Shown here: one piece after another, positions 12,890 to 55,628 of the stretch
Layout: every line of letters begins with the position of its first letter
Position numbering within the stretch: the first letter of the stretch is position 1
NCBI RefSeq assembly: GCF_024679245.1
Contig: NC_090178.1
Span: 8,409,202 to 8,473,201 of the forward strand
Reading direction: 5' to 3'
DNA length: 64,000 nucleotides
Origin: Pseudorasbora parva
Lineage: Eukaryota > Chordata > Actinopteri > Cypriniformes > Gobionidae
The notes under the pieces: model-generated
The model's input: only the letters and a program-made list of their open reading frames with translations
The model's database searches: none
Told to the model about the DNA's origin: nothing
Translations under genes and position numbers: made by a program

Positions 12890-15800
12890 CTTTATATTAG
12901 GTAGCCTTAACTACTATACATTACCATATTAACTACTATGCATTACCATATAATTACAATATTTTAAATTAATCAGCAATTACAATTCACTTATTTATGT
13001 TTTTAAATTGTTTTTATATTTAAAAAAATCACCTATATGTAATTACATCTGTAATTAATTTCTGTACATTTATAATTACACTGTTGACACTTCCCTTACA
13101 CCAAACCCTGCACTTAAACTTACACAACCACACCTAAAGTCTCTAACTTTACCCTTAAACTTACCCATACCACCACACCTGTCTCTAACTTTACCCTTAA
13201 ACTGACCCATACCACTAGACCTGTCCCTAACTCTACCCTTAAACTTACCCATACCACCACACCTGTCACTAACTCTACCCTTAAACTTACCAATCCCACC
13301 ACACCTGTCCCTAACTTTACCCTTAAACTTACCCATCCCACCACACCTGTCCCTAACTTTACCCTTAAACTTACCCACACCACCACACCTGTCTCTAACT
13401 TTACCCTTAAACTTACCCACACCACCACACCTGTCTCTAACTTTACCCTTCAACTTACCCATACCACCACACCTGTCTCTAACTTTACCCTTAAACTTAC
13501 CCACACCACCACACCTGTCTCTAACTTTACCCTTAAACTTACCCACACCACCACACCTGTCACTAACTCTACCCTTAAACTTACCCATCCCACCACACCT
13601 GTCCCTAACTTTACCCTTAAACTTACCCATACCACCACACCTGTCCCTAACTTTACCCTTAAACTTACCCATCCCACCACACCTGTCTCTAACTTTACCC
13701 TTAAACTTACCCATACCACCACACCTGTCCCTAACTTTACCCTTAAACTTACCCACACCACCACACCTGTCTCTAACTTTACCCTTAAACTTAGCCATAC
13801 CACCACACTTGTCTCTAACTTTACCCTTAAACTTATCCACACCACCACACCTGTCTCTAACTTTACCCTTAAACTTACCCACACCATCACACCTGTCCCT
13901 AACTTTACCCTTAAACTGACCCATACCACTAGACCTGTCCCTAACTCTACCCTTAAACTTAGCCATACCACCACACCTGTCACTAACTTTACCCTTAAAC
14001 TTACCCACACCACCACACCTGTCTCTAACTTTACCCTTAAACTTACCCACACCATCACACCTGTCCCTAACTTTACCCTTAAACTGACCCATACCACTAC
14101 ACCTGTCTCTAACTTTACCCTTAAACTGACCCATACCACTAGACCTGTCCCTAACTCTACCCTTAAACTTACCCACATCACCACACCTGTCTCTAACTTT
14201 ACCCTTAAACTTACCCATACCACCACAACTGTCACAAACTCTACCCTTAAACTTACCCATCCCACCACACCTGTCCCTAACTTTACCCTTAAACTTACCC
14301 ATACCAACACACCTGTCCCTAACTTTACCCTTGAACTTACCCACACCACCACACCTGTCTCTAACTTTACCCTTAAACTGACCCATACCACCACACCTGT
14401 CTCTAACTTTACCCTTAAACTTACCCACACCACCACACCTGTCCCTAACTCTACCCTTAAACTTACCCACACCACCACACCTGTCCCTAACTCTACCCTT
14501 AAACTTACCCACACCACCACACCTGTCTCTAACTTTACCCTTAAACTTACCCATACCACCACACCTGTCTCTAACTTTACCCTTAAACTTACCCACACCA
14601 CCACACCTGTCCCTAACTCTACCCTTAAACTTACCCATACCACCACACCTGTCACCAACTCTACCCTTAAACTTACCCATCCCACCACACCTGTCCCTAA
14701 CTTTACCCTTAAACTTACCCATACCACCACACCTGTCCCTAACTTTACCCTTAAACTTACCCACACCACCACACCTGTCTCTAACTTTACCCTTAAACTT
14801 ACCCATACCACCACACCTGTCCCTAACTTTACCCTTAAACTTACCCCCACCACCACACCTGTCTCTAACTTTACCCTTAAACTTACCCATACCACCACAC
14901 CTGACCCTAACATTACCCTTAAACTTACCCATCCCACCACACCTGTCTCTAACTTTACCCTTAAACTTGCCCATACCACCACACCTGACCCTAACTTTAC
15001 CCTTAAACTGACCCATACCACCACACCTGTCTCTAACTTTACCCTTAAACTTACCCACACCACCACACCTGTCCCTAACTCTACCCTTAAACTTACCCAC
15101 ACCACCACACCTGTCCCTAACTCTACCCTTAAACTTACCCACACCACCACACCTGTCTCTAACTTTACCCTTAAACTTACCCATACCACCACACCTGTCT
15201 CTAACTTTACCCTTAAACTTACCCACACCACCACACCTGTCCCTAACTCTACCCTTAAACTTACCCATACCACCACACCTGTCACCAACTCTACCCTTAA
15301 ACTTACCCATCCCACCACACCTGTCCCTAACTTTACCCTTAAACTTACCCATACCACCACACCTGTCCCTAACTTTACCCTTAAACTTACCCACACCACC
15401 ACACCTGTCTCTAACTTTACCCTTAAACTTACCCATACCACCACACCTGTCCCTAACTTTACCCTTTAACTTACCCACACCACCACACCTGTCCCTAACT
15501 TTACCCTTAAACTTACCCATACCACCACACCTGACCCTAACTTTACCCTTAAACTTACCCACACCACCACACCTGTCTCTAACTTTACCCTTAAACTTAC
15601 CCATACCACCACACCTGTCCCTAACTTTACCCTTCAACCTTTACCCTTCAACTTACCCACACCACCACACCTGTCTCTAACTTTACCCTTAAACTTACCC
15701 ATCCCACCACACCTGTCCCTAACTTTACCCTTAAACTTACCCATACCAACACACCTGTCCCTAACTTTACCCTTGAACTTACCCACACCACCACACCTGT

Positions 15801-17835
15801 CTCTAACTTTACCCTTAAACTGACCCATACCACCACACCTGTCTCTAACTTTACCCTTAAACTTACCCACACCACCACACCTGTCCCTAACTCTACCCTT
15901 AAACTTACCCACACCACCACACCTGTCCCTAACTCTACCCTTAAACTTACCCACACCACCACACCTGTCTCTAACTTTACCCTTAAACTTACCCATACCA
16001 CCACACCTGTCTCTAACTTTACCCTTAAACTTACCCACACCACCACACCTGTCCCTAACTCTACCCTTAAACTTACCCATACCACCACACCTGTCACCAA
16101 CTCTACCCTTAAACTTACCCATCCCACCACACCTGTCCCTAACTTTACCCTTAAACTTACCCATACCACCACACCTGTCCCTAACTTTACCCTTAAACTT
16201 ACCCACACCACCACACCTGTCTCTAACTTTACCCTTAAACTTACCCATACCACCACACCTGTCCCTAACTTTACCCTTAAACTTACCCCCACCACCACAC
16301 CTGTCTCTAACTTTACCCTTAAACTTACCCATACCACCACACCTGACCCTAACATTACCCTTAAACTTACCCATCCCACCACACCTGTCTCTAACTTTAC
16401 CCTTAAACTTGCCCATACCACCACACCTGACCCTAACTTTACCCTTAAACTGACCCATACCACCACACCTGTCTCTAACTTTACCCTTAAACTTACCCAC
16501 ACCACCACACCTGTCCCTAACTCTACCCTTAAACTTACCCACACCACCACACCTGTCCCTAACTCTACCCTTAAACTTACCCACACCACCACACCTGTCT
16601 CTAACTTTACCCTTAAACTTACCCATACCACCACACCTGTCTCTAACTTTACCCTTAAACTTACCCACACCACCACACCTGTCCCTAACTCTACCCTTAA
16701 ACTTACCCATACCACCACACCTGTCACCAACTCTACCCTTAAACTTACCCATCCCACCACACCTGTCCCTAACTTTACCCTTAAACTTACCCATACCACC
16801 ACACCTGTCCCTAACTTTACCCTTAAACTTACCCACACCACCACACCTGTCTCTAACTTTACCCTTAAACTTACCCATACCACCACACCTGTCCCTAACT
16901 TTACCCTTAAACTTACCCCCACCACCACACCTGTCTCTAACTTTACCCTTAAACTTACCCATACCACCACACCTGACCCTAACATTACCCTCAAACTTAC
17001 CCATCCCACCACACCTGTCTCTAACTTTACCCTTAAACTTGCCCATACCACCACACCTGACCCTAACTTTACCCTTAGACTTACCCACACCACCACACCT
17101 GTCTCTAACTTTACCTTTAAACTTACCCATCCCACCACACCTGTCTCTAACTTTACCCTTAAACTTACCCACACCACACCTGTCCCTAACTTTACCCTTA
17201 AACTTACCCATACCACCACACCTGACCCTAACTTTACCCTTAAACTTACCCACACCACCACACCTGTCTCTAACTTTACCCTTAAACTTACCCATCCCAC
17301 CACACCTGTCTCTAACTTTACCCTTAAACTTACCCACACCACACCTGTCCCTAACTTTACCCTTTAACTTACCCACACCACCACACCTGTCCCTAACTTT
17401 ACCCTTAAACTTACCCATACCACCACACCTGACCCTAACTTTACCCTTAAACTTACCCACACCACCACACCTGTCTCTAACTTTACCCTTAAACTTACCC
17501 ATACCACCACACCTGTCCCTAACTTTACCCTTCAACCTTTACCCTTCAACTTACCCACACCACCACACCTGTCTCTAACTTTACCCTTAAACTTACCCAT
17601 ACCACCACACCTGTCTCTAACTTTACCCTTAAACTTACCCACACCACCACACCTGTCCCTAACTTTACCCTGACACTTACCCATACCACCACACCTGTCT
17701 CTAACTTTACCTGTATCCCACTTCAATATGAATATATAGTAAAAGTGTTTTGCAATACTTAGAATAGTATGTGAATATTACATTGTACTTATGTTTTGAT
17801 GTAAGTAGTAAAGGCCAAATAATACGAAATAGCTT
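12890..17835 (-). mobile_element. Short-inverted-repeat DNA element hosting a minisatellite
   Basis: The left flank ctttatattaggtagccttaactactat and the right flank gtaagtagtaaaggccaaataata are inverted relatives. The left inner flank (taattacactgttgacactt then cccttac) and the right inner flank (gtatcccacttca...gtgttttgcaatac) match, in reverse complement, the element at 35686-36050. In that copy the same flanks bracket about one 42-bp unit; here they bracket about 4.6 kb of tandem units. The outer limits are approximate. Confidence 0.75.
13100..17712. repeat. 42-bp minisatellite, about 110 units
   Basis: The unit on the + strand is approximately ctaactttacccttaaactt followed by acccacaccaccacacctgtct, 42 bp in total. 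Variants at fixed positions are (a) cat/cac before accacc, (b) gtctct/gtccct, (c) acttt/actct and (d) aaactt/aaactg. Because 42 is a multiple of three and the unit lacks stops in some frames, the minus strand shows long open frames of 14-residue repeats (FKGKVRDRCGGMGK-like). These are read in more than one frame at once and have no start, splice or signal context, so I do not annotate a protein. A 630-bp higher-order repeat (15 units) is present. A few 39-bp units and a 14-bp disruption (cttcaacctttacccttcaa at about 15631 and 17530) break the register. Confidence 0.95.
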
Positions 17836-17873
17836 GGGGTTCTCCTGGAACAAATAAGCAGTAAATTTAAAAA

Positions 17874-17924
17874 TCTCATCTAAAGTTTCAGAAGAGATTT
17901 CAAAGTGTCTCAAACTGTAATTGG
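17874..17924. repeat. Dispersed short repeat, partner at 21238
   Basis: The string gtttcagaagagatttcaaa followed by gtgtctcaaactgt is nearly repeated at 21247-21281. On the minus strand both read as MRH(F/L)EISSETL. The origin is unknown; see the finding. Confidence 0.55.
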
Positions 17925-18761
17925 ATTTTCCAAAGTCTTCGATCAGACTTTCAAAGATCTTGATATGAACTTCTATTTCTCTTCAAATTATCTGTGGTGA
18001 CATCCACCAGCTGGATTGCCTTTGATTTTCACAAGAGGGCTCTCATCCTGTCTCCTACACTTTCCATAACCCTTTGCCTGGAATCATTATTGTTTAATCA
18101 CTTCCACCTGTGTGTCATTACCCTTGTTAACTATGTTTATATAAACCCTGTCTGTATCCGAAATCTCCCACTATACCCTTAAATAGAGCACTATTTAAGG
18201 GGGCATCCATTTATAGTGGTGTCTGAAACCATAGTAGACGTTATAGTGTGCACTCATTCAATCCCACAATAACAAGTGTACAACCATTCATATACATAAT
18301 AAAGGCTAGATATCTTACGGCGGAGTCACCATCGTCATCACCGGCGGCCATCTTGTCACAGGCAAGCTTTCTGTCGGGCTCTGTGGAACCTGATGTAAGA
18401 ATGAGTGATCTGTACGAACATAAATACTCTTATCTCGCTGAAATCTTGACGGATTTACAAATGGTTTGGTTTCTTACAAACGTTATTAACATGGCTACAA
18501 ATCTGGATGCTTTAACACGTTGAAATTGCAGCTTTTCGTTTCGATAAACGACTTAATCGTGCAGCTTGTGTATCACGGCTAACTTACGTGCACGTTATCA
18601 AGGGGGCGGAGACCACAATCGAGCTGTTCAATTATATAGGTTTTATTGACACCAATAATGATTTTATGACAACCAATCTTTTGTCTAGTTAAAATAAATA
18701 GTTTGCATGTTTTTTTGTTGTTGTATGTATGTATGTATATGTATGTATATATATATGTATA

Positions 18762-20401
18762 CAGTCCCTGACAAAAGTCTTGTCGCTTGTGAACAAATTG
18801 ACCTAAAGTGCCGCTGAAATATATTTCTAATCAAGATTTTTTTACAAGAAATGGCTCATTTTAATCCCACCAGCTTTTGTGATAATGTTTCAGTGAAAAA
18901 CTAAACTTTCAAAAAGTATTCTAATATTCACAGCTTGGTAAAGCCCATTGAGTCAATTTTTGCAAAGACATAAGTGTTGTCACCTTGTCATATGAGCTTC
19001 ACCTGTGACTAATAATGGATCAATTAGGTCTCAAGTGTGTATAAAAAGAACCCCAGTATGCTAGACCTTCACATCAACTGCAACTAGACCTCTGCAAACA
19101 TGCCTAAGACTCACCCTGAGACTAAAGTTTTGATTATCAAGAGGCTGAAGACCAGATCCACTGCTGATGTGGCAGACACCTTCAATGTGTCTCAGCGTCA
19201 AGTACAGAGGATAAAAAAAAGATTTGAAGAGACTGGAGACGTTTTTGACAAGCCTAGGTCAGGCAGACCCCGCAAGACAACTGCTCGAGAGGACCGTTTG
19301 TTGGCTCGAAAATCCAAGGCCAGCCCATTTTCCACTGCAGCAGAGCTCCACGAGACCTGGTCACCTGAAGTCCCTGTGTCAACCAGAACAGTTTGTCGGA
19401 TTCTGTCTCGAAATGGCCTCCATGGTCGAATCAGTGCCCAGAAGCCAGCACTAAACAAAAGACAATTGAAAAACCGTGTGGCATTTGCCAAGGCCCACAG
19501 CCTGCTAAAAGGATGGACGCTGGAAAAGTGGCAGAAGGTGGATTTTTCAGATGAATCTTCTGTTGAATTACACCACAGTCGCCGCAAATATTGCAGGAGA
19601 CCTACTGGAGCCAGAATGGATCCGAGATTCACCCAGAAAACAGTGAAGTTTGGTGGCGGAAAAATCATGGTCTGGGGTTACATCCAGTATGGGGGTGTGC
19701 GAGAGATCTGCAGGGTGGAAGGCAACATCAATAGTCTAAAATACCAATAAATCTTAGCTACCTCTTATATTCCCAACCATAAAAGAGGCCAAATTCTGCA
19801 GCAGGACGGTGCTCCGTCGCATACTTCCATCTCCACATCAAAGTTCCTCAAGGTGAAGAAGATCAAGATGCTCCAGGATTGGCCAGCCCAGTCACCAGAC
19901 ATGAACATCATTGAGCATATGTGGGGTAGGATGAAAGAGAACGCATGGAAGACGAAACCAAAGAATATTGATGAACTCTGGGAGGCATGCAAGACTGCTT
20001 TCTTAGCTATTCCTGATGACTTCATCATTAATTGTATGAATCCTTGCCAAACCGCATGGATGCAGTCCTTCAAGCTCATGGAAGTCATACAAGATATTAA
20101 ATTTGGATCTCACAGCACCACAACTTAATTTGCTGACATATTTTTGTATTTGCAGTAAATTTGTTCAATTTCTGTATAGGCGACAAAACTTTTGTCTTGT
20201 CAAAATTTGACCTTTCTGTCTTGATTAAATGATAAATATTTTTTCTATGAAAATTATTTATTTCAGTGCATTAACCATCATTTGGGAGGGTTTTAGCTTT
20301 TCATATGAGCTATTTCTAACACCAATGAATTAATTAAAAGTCAGGTTAATATCAGGTATTTCTAGAAAATAGATAAGCGACAAGACTTTTGTCAGGGACT
20401 G
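18762..20401 (+). mobile_element. Nearly intact Tc1/mariner transposon (1640 bp)
   Basis: The terminal inverted repeats begin CAGTCCCTGACAAAAGTCTT and are identical for 27 bases. TA dinucleotides flank both ends (18760-18761 and 20402-20403), the standard Tc1/mariner target duplication. A diverged internal copy of the terminal motif lies near 20178-20203 and perhaps near 18966, which would suggest an IR/DR-type end structure. One transposase gene lies inside. Identical ends and one nonsense codon suggest a comparatively recent insertion. Confidence 0.95.
19100..20128 (+). pseudogene. Tc1/mariner transposase with one in-frame stop
   Basis: The frame opens at ATG 19100 and runs to TAA 20126-20128. 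It is interrupted only by TAA at 19748-19750 and is otherwise in one frame (343 codons including both stops). The N-terminus carries two helix-turn-helix units (STADVADTFNVSQRQVQRIK) and a GRPR-like motif (SGRPRKTT). The catalytic residues are VDFSDES (first Asp), QQDGAPSH (second Asp) and MNIIEHMW (Glu). I count 35 residues between the second Asp and the Glu, rather than the 34 typical of Tc1 and Sleeping Beauty. The stop lies between the first and second Asp, so the copy as read cannot make a complete enzyme. A sequencing error at one base could also explain it. Confidence 0.9.
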
Positions 20402-20893
20402 TATATATATTTATTTTTTTATTTAAAAATAAAAACGAGACATCTAGCCTTTATTATGTATATCTATGTGTACAACTGATGTCCGCTCAATAGCTAGAGA
20501 ACACCCATAATGCACTGAGAGTCGTGCTGAACGAATTCCCATGTCTCGCAAGGAGTTGGCTCTGCAGCTAAATCATCCATCCATTTTCTAAACCGTACTG
20601 GTCCAGCTTAATATCATACAGGTATAAATTCCTTTTTAATTGATTAAATTGTTTAATTACAGTTCATACATTCTTGTTTCCATGGCAGGGTTCAAGTTAA
20701 ATATTTTCATTATACTGGAGCTGCAAGATTACTACGTTTCATATCATTATTAAACAGCAAGCCCAAACTATATACTCTTCGGGTGTACTCAGTGTCTGAC
20801 TCACTCACTCATTTTCATTCAGTCCTTCAAGTGAACTATATTAGTGAAGTAATGGAGGGAATAGCGAATGACGGTATGGGGGGCGATTTCGAA

Positions 20894-22150
20894 CCATTCT
20901 GAATGTTATACTGGTTCCTTGTGTCTTGGTTTTGATCTTCTGCTTGTCTCCCTGTTTGCCTGTGTCTTGGTTGATCCTGTTTTCTGGATTACCCTCAGTA
21001 AATACTGCATTTGGATTATCAGCCAATAATTATCTGCCAGTTTACTGTAAAAGTCTATAAAGCAATAAAAGAGCAGCTTCCGAGCACTTGTCTTTTCTCT
21101 CAGAAAAAAAGTTAGTTCTTTTCCTAATCTCAATTGTTTTTCAGCAATAATATTCAATGTAGAGCAAATGAAGACCTTTGCTTGAGTCTCCTGCTTCTCA
21201 GATTCATTCTGGTGAGAAAGAGATCTCACAAGGGCCTCCTTTAGAGTTTCAGAAGAGATCTCTAAATGTCTCAAACTGTGCTTAGATCATGGTTTATGAT
21301 TTACCCATGGTTTACTCACCCTCAAGTCATCCTATGTGTATATGACTTTCTTCTTTCTGATGAACACAATCTGAGTTACATTAATCAATATCCTGAAGCG
21401 ACCAGGCTTTATAATGGCAGTGAACGGGGTCAAAGAGTTTGAAGCTCAAAAAAGTGCATCCATCCATCATAAACATACTCCACATGACTCCAGGGGGTTA
21501 ATAAAAGTATTCTGAAGTGAATTGGTGGGGTTTTGTAAGAAAAATATCCATATTTTTCAACTTAAAAAAACGTAACTAGCACGACATATGACGTCGGATG
21601 TAGCATAAGCGTTTTGAACTATAGTGTCACTCATTCAGAACATTGCATGTCCCTTTTAGAGGGACACTGGACAGTCCTACAGGAGGAGGGAGAGGGATTT
21701 GGGAAATGGCACAGTCCTTTACCTTTGTGCATTAATGAGTCATGAGTTGTTTTGCCTCATGAGCTCAAAGTTCACTGTCAGCTTTAACCCGTATTGCTCT
21801 TCTGATCTATCCATATCCACATGCAGCTCATGCGTCTGGCTACAGTAACTTCTGCAAGTGTCACAGAGGTGTCTGGTGACGACTGCTCGCTCTCATCTCA
21901 CACTCAAACTCAACTAATGGACTGCTTTGCCCCTCCCCTCCTTTTCTCCATCTCGGACTGGGAGGTAGTGAGAGGAGGCAACAGCCCACCGTTCCCCTGG
22001 GCCCTGCTACACGGCTCAATAGCTCAGCTCCTGGATGGGATCATAACCCTGAGTGCTGGCCAAGAGAAGAGCCGCTTCTCTTCACGTCCTGAGTTCTTGC
22101 AGCAGGGTGGAGTTTCCTTCAGGAGAACAAACTCACTCGAAAGCCCCACC
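20894..22150 (+). other. Upstream flank and probable 5' UTR/promoter of ntrk1
   Basis: 21300-21600 holds a fragment of a common fish repeat (tttactcaccctcaagtcatcc then tttataatggcagtgaacgg). 21640-22150 appears unique and leads without a stop in frame into the ntrk1 start. No TATA box or promoter element is convincing. Transcription start cannot be placed from sequence alone. Confidence 0.35.
21238..21283. repeat. Dispersed short repeat, partner at 17874
   Basis: gtttcagaagagatctctaa followed by atgtctcaaactgt pairs with the block at 17888-17922. Confidence 0.55.
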
Positions 22151-53391
<31,241 letters not shown>

Positions 53392-53729
53392 CAACACACA
53401 GTCGGACCTGCGCGGAAAAAAAGACATGCTTCTGACAGCAGGTTGTTTGGGATGGAGGAAAGTCAATGGTGGGTTGTGGACAGACAGCATTCATAAACTC
53501 TCTCAGATGTGCAGTATGAACAATGTTTTTTGATGTGTACGTTTAATCCACTAAAAGCGTAAAATTGTGTCCATGTGTTTAAATTTGAAATGGACTGAGT
53601 AAATGAACAGTGGATACTTTGAACATGCATTAGTGGAAATTGCTCATGGATCTTCATGACTCAACCCTGAAGAGACACTAGATTTTATATATAAGAATAC
53701 TGATGTCAAGGTCTTGTAATTAAAGTTCA
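53392..53729 (+). other. Probable ntrk1 3' UTR
   Basis: Follows the stop codon. A possible polyadenylation signal ATTAAA is at 53719-53724; the next AATAAA (53800-53805) lies inside the adjacent MITE. The true transcript end cannot be fixed from sequence. Confidence 0.4.
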
Positions 53730-54066
53730 TTAAAGGTGAAGTGTGTCATTTTTCCCCTATCCAGATTAATATTCAGAGACATTGTTGATTGATTTCCCCA
53801 ATAAATGTAAAAAGCGTGGCTCTGTTTATTTGAGCATTCCGCCCAGTCTGACCTAACAACAGTGGCTCAACCAATCGTGTGCGTTTGGGGGAAGAACTTG
53901 CTGTTTTGTCTGACCAATGGGAGATGGGGAAAGTGGAACATTGGGCCTGTATTACAGAATCATTCTAACATCAAATCAATATAGGACATTTCTGTAATAC
54001 AACTCCTGGTCATTATTTTATCATTTGCTGCTTTAATGGCACATACATTACATACTTCACCTTTAA
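53730..54066. mobile_element. MITE with TTAAAGGTGAAGTGTGT ends
   Basis: It begins ttaaaggtgaagtgtgtca and ends acatacttcacctttaa in inverted orientation, 337 bp, immediately downstream of ntrk1. Related in its ends to the elements at 6936, 55190 and 55629. Confidence 0.75.
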
Positions 54067-54540
54067 CCATCATGTGCAGATTCTAAATAACGTGTCTCCA
54101 AAACAAAGACTCTTTAGTTGTTGATTTACACGTTGTGCCAAGCTGACTGCATTTCTTTTCAATGTCTTGCGATTATGAATATATTACATCAACATGTTAT
54201 GCGTGATCTTCACATGCATGTATTGTACATCTCAGTGTTTTACAGCAACTTCCTGTTATGGCTCCCGAGTTCTGCTTTATTTCCTAAATCAAAAGCATCA
54301 GCAAGGCCAGCAACTACACAACAACAGTGGAAACACATGGGCTGTGTACGGAATGGAGTACTAACATACTGCATACTATTGTTTAATTGAAACAGTGTGT
54401 TGTATGGAACGCTAAACATTTGAAGCAGAAGTTTGTCACATGAACTGCATTCTTAAGGCAAGACACTACAGGTAAACATGGTAATTGTAAACAATAGATA
54501 TCCCTATTCTTTCCCTAGTTTATTAATCACAGCATATTAT

Positions 54541-55080
54541 GGGGCCGTTTACACGACGGCCTTCTACTAACAATTAAAAGTGTTTATGCTTTTGGCCATT
54601 CATTTACACGACAATGGCCATTTGGCGGCCGGAAAATGCCCCTACGCAAACCGAAGCATTGAGAACTTTGTAAGTGTACAAACAGTTTAATAAGAAGATA
54701 ATTTATAAAGACAGTCCATTACGTGTATACAGACAGGAGCCATCTTGGAAAACAGTCTTGACCAGTCGAGCCACGAATGCTGCGCTAATTGAGCTGATGG
54801 ATAGGAATTAAGGATTTAATTACATTAAATGCATGAATTATATCTGTTTATTAAAATATATGGTTGACTAACTACAAGGGAAGAAGGTGTCCCATATGCG
54901 ATTCCAAGTCACAGTTCATCACTTAGCACAGCGTTTGTGGCTCGACTTGTCAAGACTGTTTTCCAAGAGGGCTCCTGTCTGTAAACGCGTAAATGTATTG
55001 TGTTTATAAAGTATCTTCTTATTAAACTGTTTGTACACTTACAAAGTTCTCAATCCTTCGGTTTGCATGTAGGGACCCTC
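54541..55080. repeat. Long inverted repeat with GGGGCCGTTTACACGAC edge
   Basis: The left arm (54650-54780: gaactttgtaagtgtacaaa, gacaggagccatcttggaaa, acagtcttgaccagtcgagc) pairs with the right arm (54940-55060: gctcgacttgtcaagactgt, gagggctcctgtctgtaaac, gtttgtacacttacaaagtt). The spacer is about 150 bases. The left outer block (gtttacacgacggcc) has no right partner, so the right end seems lost. Confidence 0.8.
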
Positions 55081-55189
55081 ATTTTGCAACCATGTTAGTG
55101 TGAGGCTATTTTGAGCCTTGTTAGTGGTATTAACTAGGAAAATAAATTGTACTGATTCTATGCCCCATACACAGCGTTATAAGCTAATC

Positions 55190-55464
55190 TGTTTTTAAAG
55201 ATAAACTCTTTACATTCGGGTTCCGTCGACATTCGTCGGCGAGAGCAGAGAGTGACTAGCGCTCTGTAGAGTAGTTTGTCCGTTTAGGGCTACTGTAGAA
55301 ACATGGCGGTGCAAAATGACAACTTTACTGTAGAAATGGCTCATTCTAAGGTAATAAAAACATAATGGTACATTAAGTAAGGTCTTTATACACCACTGAA
55401 GCCATAGTTATGTATATTCCATTTCTCAATAGATATTCATTAATACTACACACTGCACCTTTAA
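55190..55464. mobile_element. Inverted, 5'-truncated copy of the 6936-7310 MITE
   Basis: tcattaatactacacactgc followed by acctttaa matches the other copy's left end in reverse. The blocks gactagcgctctgtagagta and gtctttatacaccactgaag match its interior. Confidence 0.7.
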
Positions 55465-55628
55465 ATGTTTTTCCAGAGGGGATTTTGGATATTTCTTGAA
55501 TAACTTAATAAAACAAAAAATACTGTCAAAAAACAGAAAAAAAATATTCATATAATTAAATGATATGAACAAACTACAAGCGTTTATAAAATCATTCATA
55601 ATAACCCCTAATGGTACATAACAATACC

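Larger units (their letters stand above)
18155..20893. mobile_element. Inverted-repeat element split by the Tc1 insertion
   Basis: The left edge atccgaaatctcccactata and the right edge (reverse complement of gaatgacggtatggggggcgatttcgaacc) are imperfect inverted repeats. The Tc1 element at 18762-20401 lies between the halves. A short relative with the same type of end (ctgaatctgaaat / atttcggattcag) is at 28201-28417. Confidence 0.45.

Noticed and set aside
13100..17712. Tandem array taken as a CRISPR or as a giant repetitive protein gene
   Set aside because: Units are contiguous with no spacers, the host is a fish, and the open frames exist in several frames simply because 42 is divisible by 3. 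No start, splice or signal context.
19198..19668. 156-codon minus-strand frame
   Set aside because: It is the antisense shadow of the Tc1 transposase frame.
21821..22150. In-frame upstream ATG extending ntrk1 by 110 residues
   Set aside because: The ATG at 22151 has a strong CCACCATGG context and begins a typical signal peptide followed by the LRR cap. The upstream extension would bury the signal peptide.
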